DNA from: Fontibacterium sp040404065 | Lineage (GTDB): Bacteria > Pseudomonadota > Alphaproteobacteria > Pelagibacterales > Pelagibacteraceae | Direction: 5' to 3' (one strand) | DNA length: 64,000 bases | Assembly (NCBI GenBank): GCA_040404065.1 | Contig: JBBAJM010000001.1 | Part shown: in pieces, positions 1 through 7,872 of the stretch | Layout of the letters: every line of letters begins with the position of its first letter | Numbering within the stretch: the stretch's first letter is position 1 | The notes under the pieces: generated by a model | Databases searched by the model: none | What the model was told of the DNA's origin: nothing | What the model saw: the letters and a program-made list of their open reading frames with translations, nothing else | Made by a program: the position numbers and the translations under genes

Positions 1-980
1 CTGCTAAAAGACAAACTCTAATGTTTTCTGCAACACTACCTGAACAAATAGTACGATTGTCAGCAAAGTATTTAAGAAATCCTGAAAGAGTTTCTACAGG
101 AGCAACGAATGTGCCATCAATAAATATTAAACAAGAAGTTATTCATTTGCAGCAAGAACAAAAATACAATGAGTTAATTAAGCAATTACAAGAAAGAACT
201 GGTTCTGTTTTAGTGTTTGTAAAAACTAAACATAATTCAAAAAATCTAGCAGCAAAGCTTTGCAAGGAGCGTTTTAAAGCTGATGCTCTACATGGAAATT
301 TAAGACAAAGTAAAAGAAATACAGTGATGAGTGCTTTTAGAAATAAGAAATTTACCATTCTGGTTGCAACCGATATTGCCGCTCGAGGTCTTGATGTTCC
401 ACATATTGAACATGTTATCAATTATGATCTTCCACAGGTTGCAGAAGATTATATTCATCGTATGGGTAGAACTGCAAGAGCAGGGGCCGTAGGCTCATCT
501 TTATCTTTTGTGACAAATAGCGATAGAGAGAAATGGAATGCGATTGAAAGATTATTAGACCCCACTAAAAAGAAAGAAAATTTTTCTAAAGGAAGAAGCG
601 GTGGTGGATTTCAGAGAGATTATAAAAATAAAAAAAGAGGCGGGAGTGGATTTAAATCTAAATCTAAATTCAGAGGCGGAAGATCTTCAGAAAAATTTGG
701 AAGAAACAAATTTACAGAAAATTTTAAATCTCATAAACCAGAAGGTTTTAAAGAGCAAAAATCAACTGGCTTTAAAGAGCATAAATCACTAGATTTTAAA
801 GAACATAAGTCATCAGGTTTTAAAGATCGTAAACCAGCAGAAGGCTTTAAAAGTGGTGGATTTGACAAAGATTACAGAAGAAAAAGCGACAGAGAAAAGC
901 CAAAATTTTTTGGTAAAAAATCTAAAGGTTTTAATGATAGAAACTTTAATGCAGGGGATAGAAAAAAGAATAAGAACTGA
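1..980 (+). CDS. DEAD-box ATP-dependent RNA helicase (RhlE-like), 5'-truncated by window edge
   Basis: The reading frame is open from base 3, so this is the C-terminal half of a gene that begins before the window. The first visible residues (AKRQTLMFSATLP) carry helicase motif III (SAT). The RecA-like helicase C domain follows, with ARGLDVP (motif V) and HRMGRTAR (motif VI). After the core comes a long Lys/Arg/Gly/Phe-rich tail with short repeats, as in RhlE/CsdA-type cold-shock and ribosome-assembly helicases. It probably unwinds RNA during ribosome assembly or mRNA decay. The exact subfamily (RhlE, DeaD or SrmB) cannot be fixed because motifs Q, I and II lie outside the window. The ATG at 21 is internal, not the start. 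Confidence 0.9.
   Translation, partial: AKRQTLMFSATLPEQIVRLSAKYLRNPERVSTGATNVPSINIKQEVIHLQQEQKYNELIKQLQERTGSVLVFVKTKHNSKNLAAKLCKERFKADALHGNLRQSKRNTVMSAFRNKKFTILVATDIAARGLDVPHIEHVINYDLPQVAEDYIHRMGRTARAGAVGSSLSFVTNSDREKWNAIERLLDPTKKKENFSKGRSGGGFQRDYKNKKRGGSGFKSKSKFRGGRSSEKFGRNKFTENFKSHKPEGFKEQKSTGFKEHKSLDFKEHKSSGFKDRKPAEGFKSGGFDKDYRRKSDREKPKFFGKKSKGFNDRNFNAGDRKKNKN
723..845 (+). repeat. Tandem 24-bp (8-aa) repeats in helicase C-terminal tail
   Basis: Five consecutive imperfect units of the form FKxxKxxG (FKSHKPEG, FKEQKSTG, FKEHKSLD, FKEHKSSG, FKDRKPAEG) are encoded at 723-746, 747-770, 771-794, 795-818 and 819-845. The last unit has one extra codon. They make a basic, disordered RNA-binding-type tail. 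Unit number could vary between strains by slippage. Confidence 0.75.
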
Positions 981-1008
981 GATTCTTTTAATTAAAAAGA
1001 GCAATTAA

Positions 1009-2595
1009 ATGTTTTTTTTTAAAAAAAAAATTAAATTTTACTATTTCATATTTTTTCTCTCTCTTTTTATCACTTTTGTTTATAATTTAAAATTTTTCAA
1101 GATCCTTTATGGTAATATTGGATTTTCAAATTTTTCTTCTATCTATTTTTTCTTTGCTATTATTATTGCAATTATTTCAACTGTCTCAATTTTATTATTA
1201 GTTTTTGGACAAAAATACACCCTTAAGCCACTAGCTATTTTTTTAATTATACTCTCGTCTATTTTAAGTTTTTATAATCAGCAATTTGGGGTGACTGTTG
1301 ATGAACAAATGATCGTTAACACTCTTCAAACTGATGTTAAGGAAGCGATGGATTTGATGTCTGTTGGATTTTTTACTCATGTTTTATTTTTAGGGATCAT
1401 TCCAAGTATTGTTATTTATTTTATTCAGATTGAATATGGTTATTTGAAAAAAGATTTATTAATAAGAGGATCTTTAATTTTAGGGACCCTTGCCGTTGTA
1501 GCTGCTTTAACTTTTATTAATTTTAAGCAAGTCAGTTTTATTGTAAGAGAAAATAATACACTTAATCAGCATATTACTCCTTTATACACTTTAAATTCAG
1601 CTTATCGCTTAACTAAAAGTTCTTTAGTTAGCCAAGGTAAATTTGTTAAATTAGGTGAGGATGCAAAATTATTAAAATCTGAAAAGAAGACTATTGGAAT
1701 AATGGTTGTGGGTGAAACTGCAAGGGCAGATAGATTTTCATTAAACGGATATCAAAAAGAAACAAATCCTTATCTTAAAAATAAAAGCGTTATCAGCTTT
1801 AAGAACACATTGTCTTGTGGAACTGCTACAGCTTATTCAGTTCCTTGTATGTTTTATTTAAATGGAGAAAAGAATTTTACCCAAGCAAAAGCTAAGAATG
1901 AAAGTAACGTTTTGGACGTTCTATCGTTTGCTGGAGTTAAAACGGTTTGGGTAAATAATAATTCAAGCTGTAAGAATGTATGCACTAGAATTGAATCTAT
2001 TGATCTTATTAAAAATTCTCAAGGTGAAGATAAAAACAATAACTATGATGAAATATTATTTGACACTACAAATAAAATTTTAAAAGATAATAAAGGCAAT
2101 TTATTAATCGTTCTCCATACAATGGGTTCACACGGACCAAGATATTATAAAAGATATCCAGAAAAGTTTGCTAAATTTAAACCATTCTGCAACAACGACA
2201 CACCTCAAAACTGTAGTAAAGAAGACTTAAATAATGCTTTTGATAATACGATTGTTTATACAGATTACGTACTTTCAAGATTGATAGAAATTCTAAAAGA
2301 CAAAAAAGATTATAATACATTTCTTCTTTATGCCTCTGATCATGGTGAGTCTTTAGGAGAAAATGGTATTTATTTGCACGGTCTTCCAAAAACTATTGCA
2401 CCAAAAGAACAAAGAAACTTTGCGATGATTTTATGGCTTTCAGATAAAATTGTTAAAAATAAAAATATTAATCTTGCAAAAACTAAAAGTTTGACCAGCA
2501 AACAAGTAACGCACGACTATATTCCTCACACCTTATTAAATTTTTTTGGAGTTCAAAGTATTGTTAGTAAAAAAGATTTTAGTTTGATTAATTAA
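1009..2595 (+). CDS. eptA: Phosphoethanolamine transferase, EptA/sulfatase family
   Basis: The protein is 528 residues, the usual EptA length. The N-terminal 180 residues are several hydrophobic helices (DUF1705 type), followed by a periplasmic alkaline-phosphatase-fold domain. Visible catalytic signatures are VVGETARADRFSLNGY (zinc-binding Glu), SCGTATAYSVPCM (nucleophilic Thr) and YASDHGESLGENG (zinc-binding Asp-His). It should transfer phosphoethanolamine from phosphatidylethanolamine to lipid A or another envelope glycolipid at the outer face of the inner membrane. The acceptor cannot be told from sequence. Its stop codon shares one base with the start of the next gene (TAATG at 2593-2597). 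A T9/A10 tract directly follows the start codon. Confidence 0.88.
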   Translation: MFFFKKKIKFYYFIFFLSLFITFVYNLKFFKILYGNIGFSNFSSIYFFFAIIIAIISTVSILLLVFGQKYTLKPLAIFLIILSSILSFYNQQFGVTVDEQMIVNTLQTDVKEAMDLMSVGFFTHVLFLGIIPSIVIYFIQIEYGYLKKDLLIRGSLILGTLAVVAALTFINFKQVSFIVRENNTLNQHITPLYTLNSAYRLTKSSLVSQGKFVKLGEDAKLLKSEKKTIGIMVVGETARADRFSLNGYQKETNPYLKNKSVISFKNTLSCGTATAYSVPCMFYLNGEKNFTQAKAKNESNVLDVLSFAGVKTVWVNNNSSCKNVCTRIESIDLIKNSQGEDKNNNYDEILFDTTNKILKDNKGNLLIVLHTMGSHGPRYYKRYPEKFAKFKPFCNNDTPQNCSKEDLNNAFDNTIVYTDYVLSRLIEILKDKKDYNTFLLYASDHGESLGENGIYLHGLPKTIAPKEQRNFAMILWLSDKIVKNKNINLAKTKSLTSKQVTHDYIPHTLLNFFGVQSIVSKKDFSLIN

Positions 2596-2852
2596 TGGAA
2601 CCGTACGTAATATATATTGGTTTCTTCTCTGGTTTTTGCACAACAATTGCTTTTGTTCCTCAGGCTTATAAAGTTTGGAAAACTAAAAGTACCAAAGATA
2701 TTTCTTTGTTAATGTTCGTGGTATTTACGACCGGAATTGTAGGTTGGTTAATTTATGGAATATTATCAGATAATTTACCAATAATAATTGCAAATATTAT
2801 TACGTTTTTTTTAGCATTATTAATTTTGATTGCTAAAATTAAATTTGATTAG
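2595..2852 (+). CDS. SemiSWEET / PQ-loop (MtN3-saliva) small sugar transporter
   Basis: An 85-residue protein with three predicted membrane helices and a PQ-loop signature (FVPQAYKVWKTKSTKDIS), typical of bacterial SemiSWEETs. These act as dimers to let sugars diffuse across the inner membrane. The substrate is not readable from sequence. Length and helix number match the family (about 85-100 residues). It is translationally coupled to the eptA-like gene by a 1-base overlap. Its 3' end overlaps the convergent nadC gene by 4 bp. Confidence 0.85.
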   Translation: MEPYVIYIGFFSGFCTTIAFVPQAYKVWKTKSTKDISLLMFVVFTTGIVGWLIYGILSDNLPIIIANIITFFLALLILIAKIKFD

Positions 2853-3694
2853 AAGTTTAGCGAAATATCTAAATTTTGAGGACTGTGTGTTAATCTTCCA
2901 ATGGAAATTCTGTTAACGCCTGTTTTAGCATAGTCGATAATATTTTTTTCATTGATATTACCCGAAGCTTCAGTTTCATATTTATTTCCAACAAGCGTTA
3001 AAGCTTTTTTAATTTCATCTGGCTTCATGTTATCCAGTAATAATCTATTAAAATTAAGCATTTGAATTAACTCTAATTGACTTATGGTATCCACCTCTAC
3101 TGTTATAATTTTTCCGTTTCTATTTAATCTTAAAGCGTTCTGAACAAGATCAAATATATTTTGAGAGGCTGATATATGATTATCTTTAATAAAAATTTCA
3201 TCAAATAAATTTAATCTGTTATTAGTCCCACCCCCTAAAGCGACAGCGTATTTTTGAATGACCCTTAAAGTAGGTAGAGTTTTTCTAGTACAGCAAATCT
3301 TAGTTTTATATTCTTTTACTAAATTAACATAGTAGTTGGTCTTTGTTGCAATTCCTGAGATTAAACCTAAAAAATTAATCGCAGTTCTTTCTGATTTTAA
3401 AATAGAACCTGTTAGTCCTTTAATTTCTGCAATAACATCATTTTTTTTTATATGAGCTCCTTCTTGAAGTTTTCTTTTAAATTTTGTTTTTTTATCAATT
3501 TGTTTAAAAGATTCTTCTGCAAAATCTAATCCACCAATAATTCCATCTTCATTTGCAACAATTTTGGCTGAGGTAATGGAATTTTTATTAACTAAAAGAT
3601 CAGTCGTAATGTCTTTTTGAGCTTGATCCTCAAATAGTGCTGCGCCGACAATACTCTTAATATAACCGCTAGTAATAAGTTTTGATTTAGACAT
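2849..3694 (-). CDS. nadC: Nicotinate-nucleotide pyrophosphorylase (carboxylating)
   Basis: This 281-residue protein is quinolinate phosphoribosyltransferase, which makes nicotinate mononucleotide from quinolinate and PRPP, the third step of de novo NAD synthesis. Family signatures visible include the RTAINFLGLISGIAT stretch, CTRKTLPTLR, ALGGGTNNRLNLFD and IKDNH, plus a C-terminal ISIGRLTHSP that corresponds to the phosphate-binding end of the barrel. It is the last gene of the minus-strand nadA-nadB-nadC operon and starts 4 bp after the nadB stop. Confidence 0.97.
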   Translation of the reverse strand: MSKSKLITSGYIKSIVGAALFEDQAQKDITTDLLVNKNSITSAKIVANEDGIIGGLDFAEESFKQIDKKTKFKRKLQEGAHIKKNDVIAEIKGLTGSILKSERTAINFLGLISGIATKTNYYVNLVKEYKTKICCTRKTLPTLRVIQKYAVALGGGTNNRLNLFDEIFIKDNHISASQNIFDLVQNALRLNRNGKIITVEVDTISQLELIQMLNFNRLLLDNMKPDEIKKALTLVGNKYETEASGNINEKNIIDYAKTGVNRISIGRLTHSPQNLDISLNF

Positions 3695-3698
3695 GTAT

Positions 3699-5294
3699 TT
3701 AAGCGACTTTTTCTATGTATTCTTTTTTATTTAGGAATTCTAACATTTCTTTTAGCGTAATTTGTCTTCTAAACAAAAATTTGTTATCTGATTTTGGATA
3801 ATCGCTTCTAAAGTGAGCTCCTCTGCTTTCTTTTCTTAAGTATGCTGAATAAGTTATTAATCTTGATACTAAAATCATATCCTTAAGTTTAGCAGATAAA
3901 TCTTTTGCTTCTCTTTCTATTCTGTCAATTTCAATAAATGCCTTTCTAAGTTTTTGTTCATTTCTATAAACACCTACTAAATCACTCATAATATTTCTAA
4001 GCTGCCAAATATATTTTTTTGCTCTAATTCTTGATGATGTTTTTTCTTTTGGTAAATACTTTTGAAAATTAATTTTTTTATCTTCAGTATTATTAAGCAC
4101 TTCTGAATTAATAGAGTTTGCTATTCTTTTTCCAAAAACAAAAGCTTCAAGTAAAGAATTAGAAGCAAGTCTATTTGCGCCATGAGCTCCCGTTGAAGAG
4201 ACTTCTCCGCAAGCCCAAAGACCTTTAATGGAGGATTTTCCGTTTTCATCAACAAAGATACCGCCCATATGATAATGAGCCGCAGGAGTTACAGGTATCT
4301 TTTCTTTAGTAAAATCAATATTAGCTTTTTTCAAAAAATTATAAGCACTTGGAAACATAGTTTGTAATTGCTCATTTGAGAATTTTCTACAATCTAAAAA
4401 TGTTGAATGGCCAAGATCCTTTAATCTTTGTAGTTCACGAGCAACAATATCACGAGGAGCAAGATCGCCGCTTGGGTGTACTAACTTCATAAATTCATTA
4501 TCATTCTCATCAACCACCTTAGCACCATCTCCTCTCAGCGCTTCTGTTAACAGTGGCGTTGGATCAAGACCAACATCCATTCCTGTTGGATGGAATTGAA
4601 CAAATTCCATATCAGAAAGAACAGCGCCAGCACGAGCTGCCATAGCAATTCCTTCACCATAAATATCTCTAGGATTTGTTGTGTGTTCGTAAATACTACC
4701 AAGACCCCCGGTTGCAAGAACAACATTGGGTGTTTTAAAAAATGTAAAATTATTAACTATATTTTTTCCAACATGACGACCAATTAAACCAATAACTCTA
4801 TTATTTTCTGTTATAATTTCATCAATGGTTACATCTTCTAGAATTGTAATATTCTCTAATTTTTGAATATTATTTATTAAAGTTTTTATAATTTCTCTTC
4901 CTGAGCTATCACCGTTTACTTTTAATACCCTTCGTCTTGTATGAGCGGCTTCTTGAGACATTAAAAAATTTTTAAGATGATCTTTGTCAAAATTAACTCC
5001 TTTTTCTTCTAGAAACTTAATAATAGATGCAGCTTCTTCAGTTATAATTTTAACAATTTTTTCATCACTTAATCCTGAGCTTGCTTTAATGGTGTCTTCA
5101 AAGTGAATTTTTGGACTATCATCTTTGCCAACTGCAGCAGCAATTCCTCCTTGCGCCCAAGCGCTTGATGAAGCTTCACCTAATTTCTTTTTAGAAATTA
5201 AAGTAACTTTTCTAGGATAAAGACATATTGCAGTCATTAATCCAGAAATTCCTGATCCAACAACAATAACGTCAGTAGTGTGTAAACTTTCCAT
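3699..5294 (-). CDS. nadB: L-aspartate oxidase
   Basis: A 531-residue flavoprotein that oxidises L-aspartate to iminoaspartate with FAD, the first step of bacterial NAD synthesis. The N-terminal dinucleotide fold VVGSGISGLMTAI, the SSAWAQGGIAAA motif, the FHPTGM and GEVSSTGAHGANRLASNSLLE blocks and the C-terminal helical domain (LRNIMSDLVGVYRNEQKL) are characteristic of NadB rather than succinate dehydrogenase. Its start overlaps the nadA stop by one base (position 5294), so the two are translationally coupled. Confidence 0.97.
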   Translation of the reverse strand: MESLHTTDVIVVGSGISGLMTAICLYPRKVTLISKKKLGEASSSAWAQGGIAAAVGKDDSPKIHFEDTIKASSGLSDEKIVKIITEEAASIIKFLEEKGVNFDKDHLKNFLMSQEAAHTRRRVLKVNGDSSGREIIKTLINNIQKLENITILEDVTIDEIITENNRVIGLIGRHVGKNIVNNFTFFKTPNVVLATGGLGSIYEHTTNPRDIYGEGIAMAARAGAVLSDMEFVQFHPTGMDVGLDPTPLLTEALRGDGAKVVDENDNEFMKLVHPSGDLAPRDIVARELQRLKDLGHSTFLDCRKFSNEQLQTMFPSAYNFLKKANIDFTKEKIPVTPAAHYHMGGIFVDENGKSSIKGLWACGEVSSTGAHGANRLASNSLLEAFVFGKRIANSINSEVLNNTEDKKINFQKYLPKEKTSSRIRAKKYIWQLRNIMSDLVGVYRNEQKLRKAFIEIDRIEREAKDLSAKLKDMILVSRLITYSAYLRKESRGAHFRSDYPKSDNKFLFRRQITLKEMLEFLNKKEYIEKVA

Positions 5295-6310
5295 TAGGCA
5301 AGACTAGATTGGCGACCCACTTTAATCATACGCTCAATAGGAAGTCTTGCTTTATCTATAATAGATTTATCAATTAAAACTTCATTTGTTTCGTTCATTA
5401 GACAATCGTAGATTTTTGGTAATTGTATTTTTTTCATATGTGGACATAAATTGCACGGCCTAACAAAATTTGTTCCTGGATTTTCAACTTGGACGTTGTC
5501 GCTCATAGAACATTCTGTAACTAAAAATACATTTTTAGGTTTGCTATTTTTTACATATTGAATCATTCCAGAAGTTGATCCGGTAAAATCGGAAGCTTTA
5601 ATAACATCAGGAGGACATTCAGGATGGGAGACAATTACTAAGTCAGGATAACTTTTTCTTAGTTGATTTAATTCTTCAGCTGTAAACTGTTCATGAACCA
5701 TACACTTACCATGCCAGGGAATAATTTTAACTTTAGTTTGTGAGGCGACATACTTTGCAAGATAGACATCAGGTAAAAATATAACTTCTTTTACTCCTAA
5801 AGATTCAACTACTTTTACTCCATTAGCTGAAGTACAGCAGACATCTGTTTCGGCTTTAACTTCAGCAGATGTATTTACATAAGTAACTACTGGAACCCCT
5901 GGGTATTTTCTTTTTAATTTTCTCACATCTTCGGCAGTAATAGATTCAGCAAGGGAACATCCAGCGTCCATATCTGGAATAAGAACTTTTTTATTAGGAG
6001 ACATTATTTTTGCAGTCTCTGCCATAAAGTGAACGCCGGCCATAATGATAATATCTGCTTCAGTTTTTCCAGCTTCAATTGCTAAAGTTAAGGAGTCGCC
6101 AACAATATCGGCAACGCCATGGTAAATTTCTGGAGTTTGATAGTTATGTGCTAAAATAACTGCATTCTTGTTCTTTTTAAGCTCATTAATTTTATAAATA
6201 TAAGGAGCATATAGTGGCCATTCTAATTCTGGCACTACAGATTTTATTTTTTGGTAAATGCTTGCAGTATTTTTTTCAATTTCTTTTGTAAATTCTAACG
6301 AAGAACTCAT
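5294..6310 (-). CDS. nadA: Quinolinate synthase
   Basis: A 338-residue [4Fe-4S] enzyme that condenses iminoaspartate with dihydroxyacetone phosphate to quinolinate. Cluster cysteines are visible in DVCCTSANG, HPECPPDV and PCNLCPHMKKI. Substrate-binding stretches AHNYQTPEI and MAGVHFMAETAKIM are intact. It is the promoter-proximal gene of nadA-nadB-nadC. The 100-bp divergent region upstream (6311-6410) is shared with the DUF4337 gene and contains a 14-bp palindrome. Confidence 0.97.
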   Translation of the reverse strand: MSSSLEFTKEIEKNTASIYQKIKSVVPELEWPLYAPYIYKINELKKNKNAVILAHNYQTPEIYHGVADIVGDSLTLAIEAGKTEADIIIMAGVHFMAETAKIMSPNKKVLIPDMDAGCSLAESITAEDVRKLKRKYPGVPVVTYVNTSAEVKAETDVCCTSANGVKVVESLGVKEVIFLPDVYLAKYVASQTKVKIIPWHGKCMVHEQFTAEELNQLRKSYPDLVIVSHPECPPDVIKASDFTGSTSGMIQYVKNSKPKNVFLVTECSMSDNVQVENPGTNFVRPCNLCPHMKKIQLPKIYDCLMNETNEVLIDKSIIDKARLPIERMIKVGRQSSLA

Positions 6311-6331
6311 AAATTTTTAATAATTTATTAT

Positions 6332-6345
6332 AGTATAATTATACT
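6332..6345. promoter_or_regulatory. 14-bp perfect palindrome upstream of nadA
   Basis: AGTATAATTATACT is self-complementary and contains TATAAT on both strands. It lies 22 bp upstream of the nadA start codon in the divergent nadA/DUF4337 intergenic region. It can serve as a -10 element or as an operator for a dimeric regulator. Nothing here distinguishes the two. Confidence 0.4.
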
Positions 6346-6395
6346 TAAATTAGCTAAAACATTTAAATTTTTATCTTTTCAAATGTTTCAAATAT

Positions 6396-6401
6396 TATAA
6401 T
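6396..6401 (+). promoter_or_regulatory. Consensus -10 box for the DUF4337 gene
   Basis: A perfect TATAAT ends 9 bp before the ATG at 6411, which predicts a transcription start within a few bases of the start codon. No good -35 hexamer is seen at 17 bp spacing. Confidence 0.4.
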
Positions 6402-6410
6402 AAGTTAAAT

Positions 6411-6947
6411 ATGTCAGGAGCAAGTCACGAAATACAACATAATTCTAATAATAAAAAAATTGCGCTATTAATAGCAGTGTTAGCTCTTTTTCTTGCAATC
6501 TCTGAAACTATTAGCAAGTCGTATCAAACAGAAGTTTTAATCCTGCAAATGAAGTCTTCAGATCTTTGGGCTTTTTATCAGTCAAAAAATATTCGCCAAT
6601 CCAGCATGAAAAATTCCAAAGACATAGTTAATATTATTGGAAAAAATGATGACAAAACTAAAGAAGCTATTCAAAGATGGGATAAGGATATTGTGCGTTA
6701 TGATTCGGAACCCGCAACGGGAGATGGAAAAGCTGAACTGATGGAAAAAGCAAAACAGGCCGAGCATGAAAGAGATGTTGTTCTAAAAAAATATCATCGA
6801 CTTGAAATTGCATCTGGATTATTACAAGTTGCGATAGTTATAGCTTCAGCTTCGGTTGTGACTGGAGTTGCAATATTATTTTGGTGCTCCGGCGGACTTG
6901 GTATAGTTTCTTTATTCTTTATAACTTTTGGAATTTTTTTTAGTTAA
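6411..6947 (+). CDS. DUF4337 family membrane protein
   Basis: A 178-residue protein matching the DUF4337 pattern. It has a hydrophobic N-terminal helix (LLIAVLALFLAISETIS), then a conserved WAFYQSKNIRQ stretch, a charged coiled middle region (about residues 60-125), and two hydrophobic helices at the C terminus (about 130-175). The function of the family is unknown. It stands alone between divergent nadA and convergent ygfZ, with only 7 bp to ygfZ. I cannot assign a role. Confidence 0.72.
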   Translation: MSGASHEIQHNSNNKKIALLIAVLALFLAISETISKSYQTEVLILQMKSSDLWAFYQSKNIRQSSMKNSKDIVNIIGKNDDKTKEAIQRWDKDIVRYDSEPATGDGKAELMEKAKQAEHERDVVLKKYHRLEIASGLLQVAIVIASASVVTGVAILFWCSGGLGIVSLFFITFGIFFS

Positions 6948-6954
6948 TATAAAA

Positions 6955-7833
6955 TTATAACCAATTAGGTAAATTAAGTTCTATAGTAGAAGTTTCAGTT
7001 TTTAATTCTTTGTTCATTAAAGAGTTTTTATTTTCTTTGTTTATTTTAATAATTGCAAAAGGAAATTGACCATCAATTATAATTTTTCCAATTTCTTCAT
7101 TCTCTATAGTTATTTTTTGATTCTCTTTAACTTCACCGGAAATAATTTTTATTGCAAATAATCTTTTATTAACTTTGTTTTTCAGATTCATTCTTGCGGT
7201 GTTTTCTTGGCCTATATAACATCCTTTTTTTTGATCAATTCCATTTAACTCTTGAAAATTTGCCTCAAGAGAAAATATTTGATTTTGCAATTTATTAATA
7301 TCTTTAGAAGGAATTCCTAATTTAAAAAGTTTTCCTTCAAATAAATATTTTTCATTTGATACTTCAATATTTAAATCATTTAGAAAGTCTTTAATTTTAG
7401 ATTGTTTAATAACTGCTCTTGCTAAAGTATTTTTAATTCTCGGATCTTCAAAAATTAAGTAAGTTTTATAGTTAATTAAATTTAAATTGTTAAAGTTTAG
7501 CTCTTTAAATTTTAAAAAAGGGATATCAATACTAGTTAAATTTTTTTCAATTTTAATTTCGACTTTAGATCTTAATATATAACTATTGAGCTTATTAAAT
7601 AAATCCTTGGTTAGCTCTTCATTGCATTCAATTAAATAAGATTTTTCTCTTTTTAAAATTATGAATTCAAATAGAAATTTTCCTTGTGGCGTTAATAATG
7701 ATGCAAATATACAATTATTGTCAGTTACTTTTTTAATGTCATTAGAGATAATATTTTGAAGAAAGTCAGGACTATCAATTCCTGAAACACTGATAAAACC
7801 TTTGGAGGCTACATAAGCTTTTTCAGTTTCCAT
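6955..7833 (-). CDS. ygfZ: Folate-binding YgfZ/GcvT-like iron-sulfur cluster protein
   Basis: A 292-residue protein of the GcvT-like fold with the YgfZ signature KKGCYIGQENTAR (K-G-C-Y-x-G-Q-E). In E. coli YgfZ this Cys motif and tetrahydrofolate are needed for maturation or repair of [4Fe-4S] enzymes such as MiaB. Such a need fits a genome with NadA and other Fe-S enzymes nearby. The N terminus (about residues 10-45: FISVSGIDSPDFLQNIISND) matches the family. It is monocistronic and divergent from the dihydroorotase gene, with 39 bp between starts. Confidence 0.9.
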   Translation of the reverse strand: METEKAYVASKGFISVSGIDSPDFLQNIISNDIKKVTDNNCIFASLLTPQGKFLFEFIILKREKSYLIECNEELTKDLFNKLNSYILRSKVEIKIEKNLTSIDIPFLKFKELNFNNLNLINYKTYLIFEDPRIKNTLARAVIKQSKIKDFLNDLNIEVSNEKYLFEGKLFKLGIPSKDINKLQNQIFSLEANFQELNGIDQKKGCYIGQENTARMNLKNKVNKRLFAIKIISGEVKENQKITIENEEIGKIIIDGQFPFAIIKINKENKNSLMNKELKTETSTIELNLPNWL

Positions 7834-7835
7834 TA

Positions 7836-7864
7836 TTGTACGTTTAGCTACTTTGGTGTATTAA
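7836..7864 (+). promoter_or_regulatory. Candidate sigma-70 promoter of the dihydroorotase gene
   Basis: TTGTAC (7836-7841), a 17-bp spacer and TATTAA (7859-7864) are properly spaced. The -10 box ends 8 bp before the ATG at 7873, so the transcript would begin almost at the start codon. Confidence 0.45.
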
Positions 7865-7872
7865 ATTTTTAG

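Noticed and set aside
601..792. A 63-residue ORF inside the helicase tail with regular NLN repeats
   Set aside because: It is a shifted reading of the helicase repeat region. The main frame keeps helicase motifs throughout, and there is no ribosome-binding site.
6311..6410. Riboswitch in the nadA leader
   Set aside because: The region is short, almost pure A/T, and shows no GC stems or conserved aptamer core.
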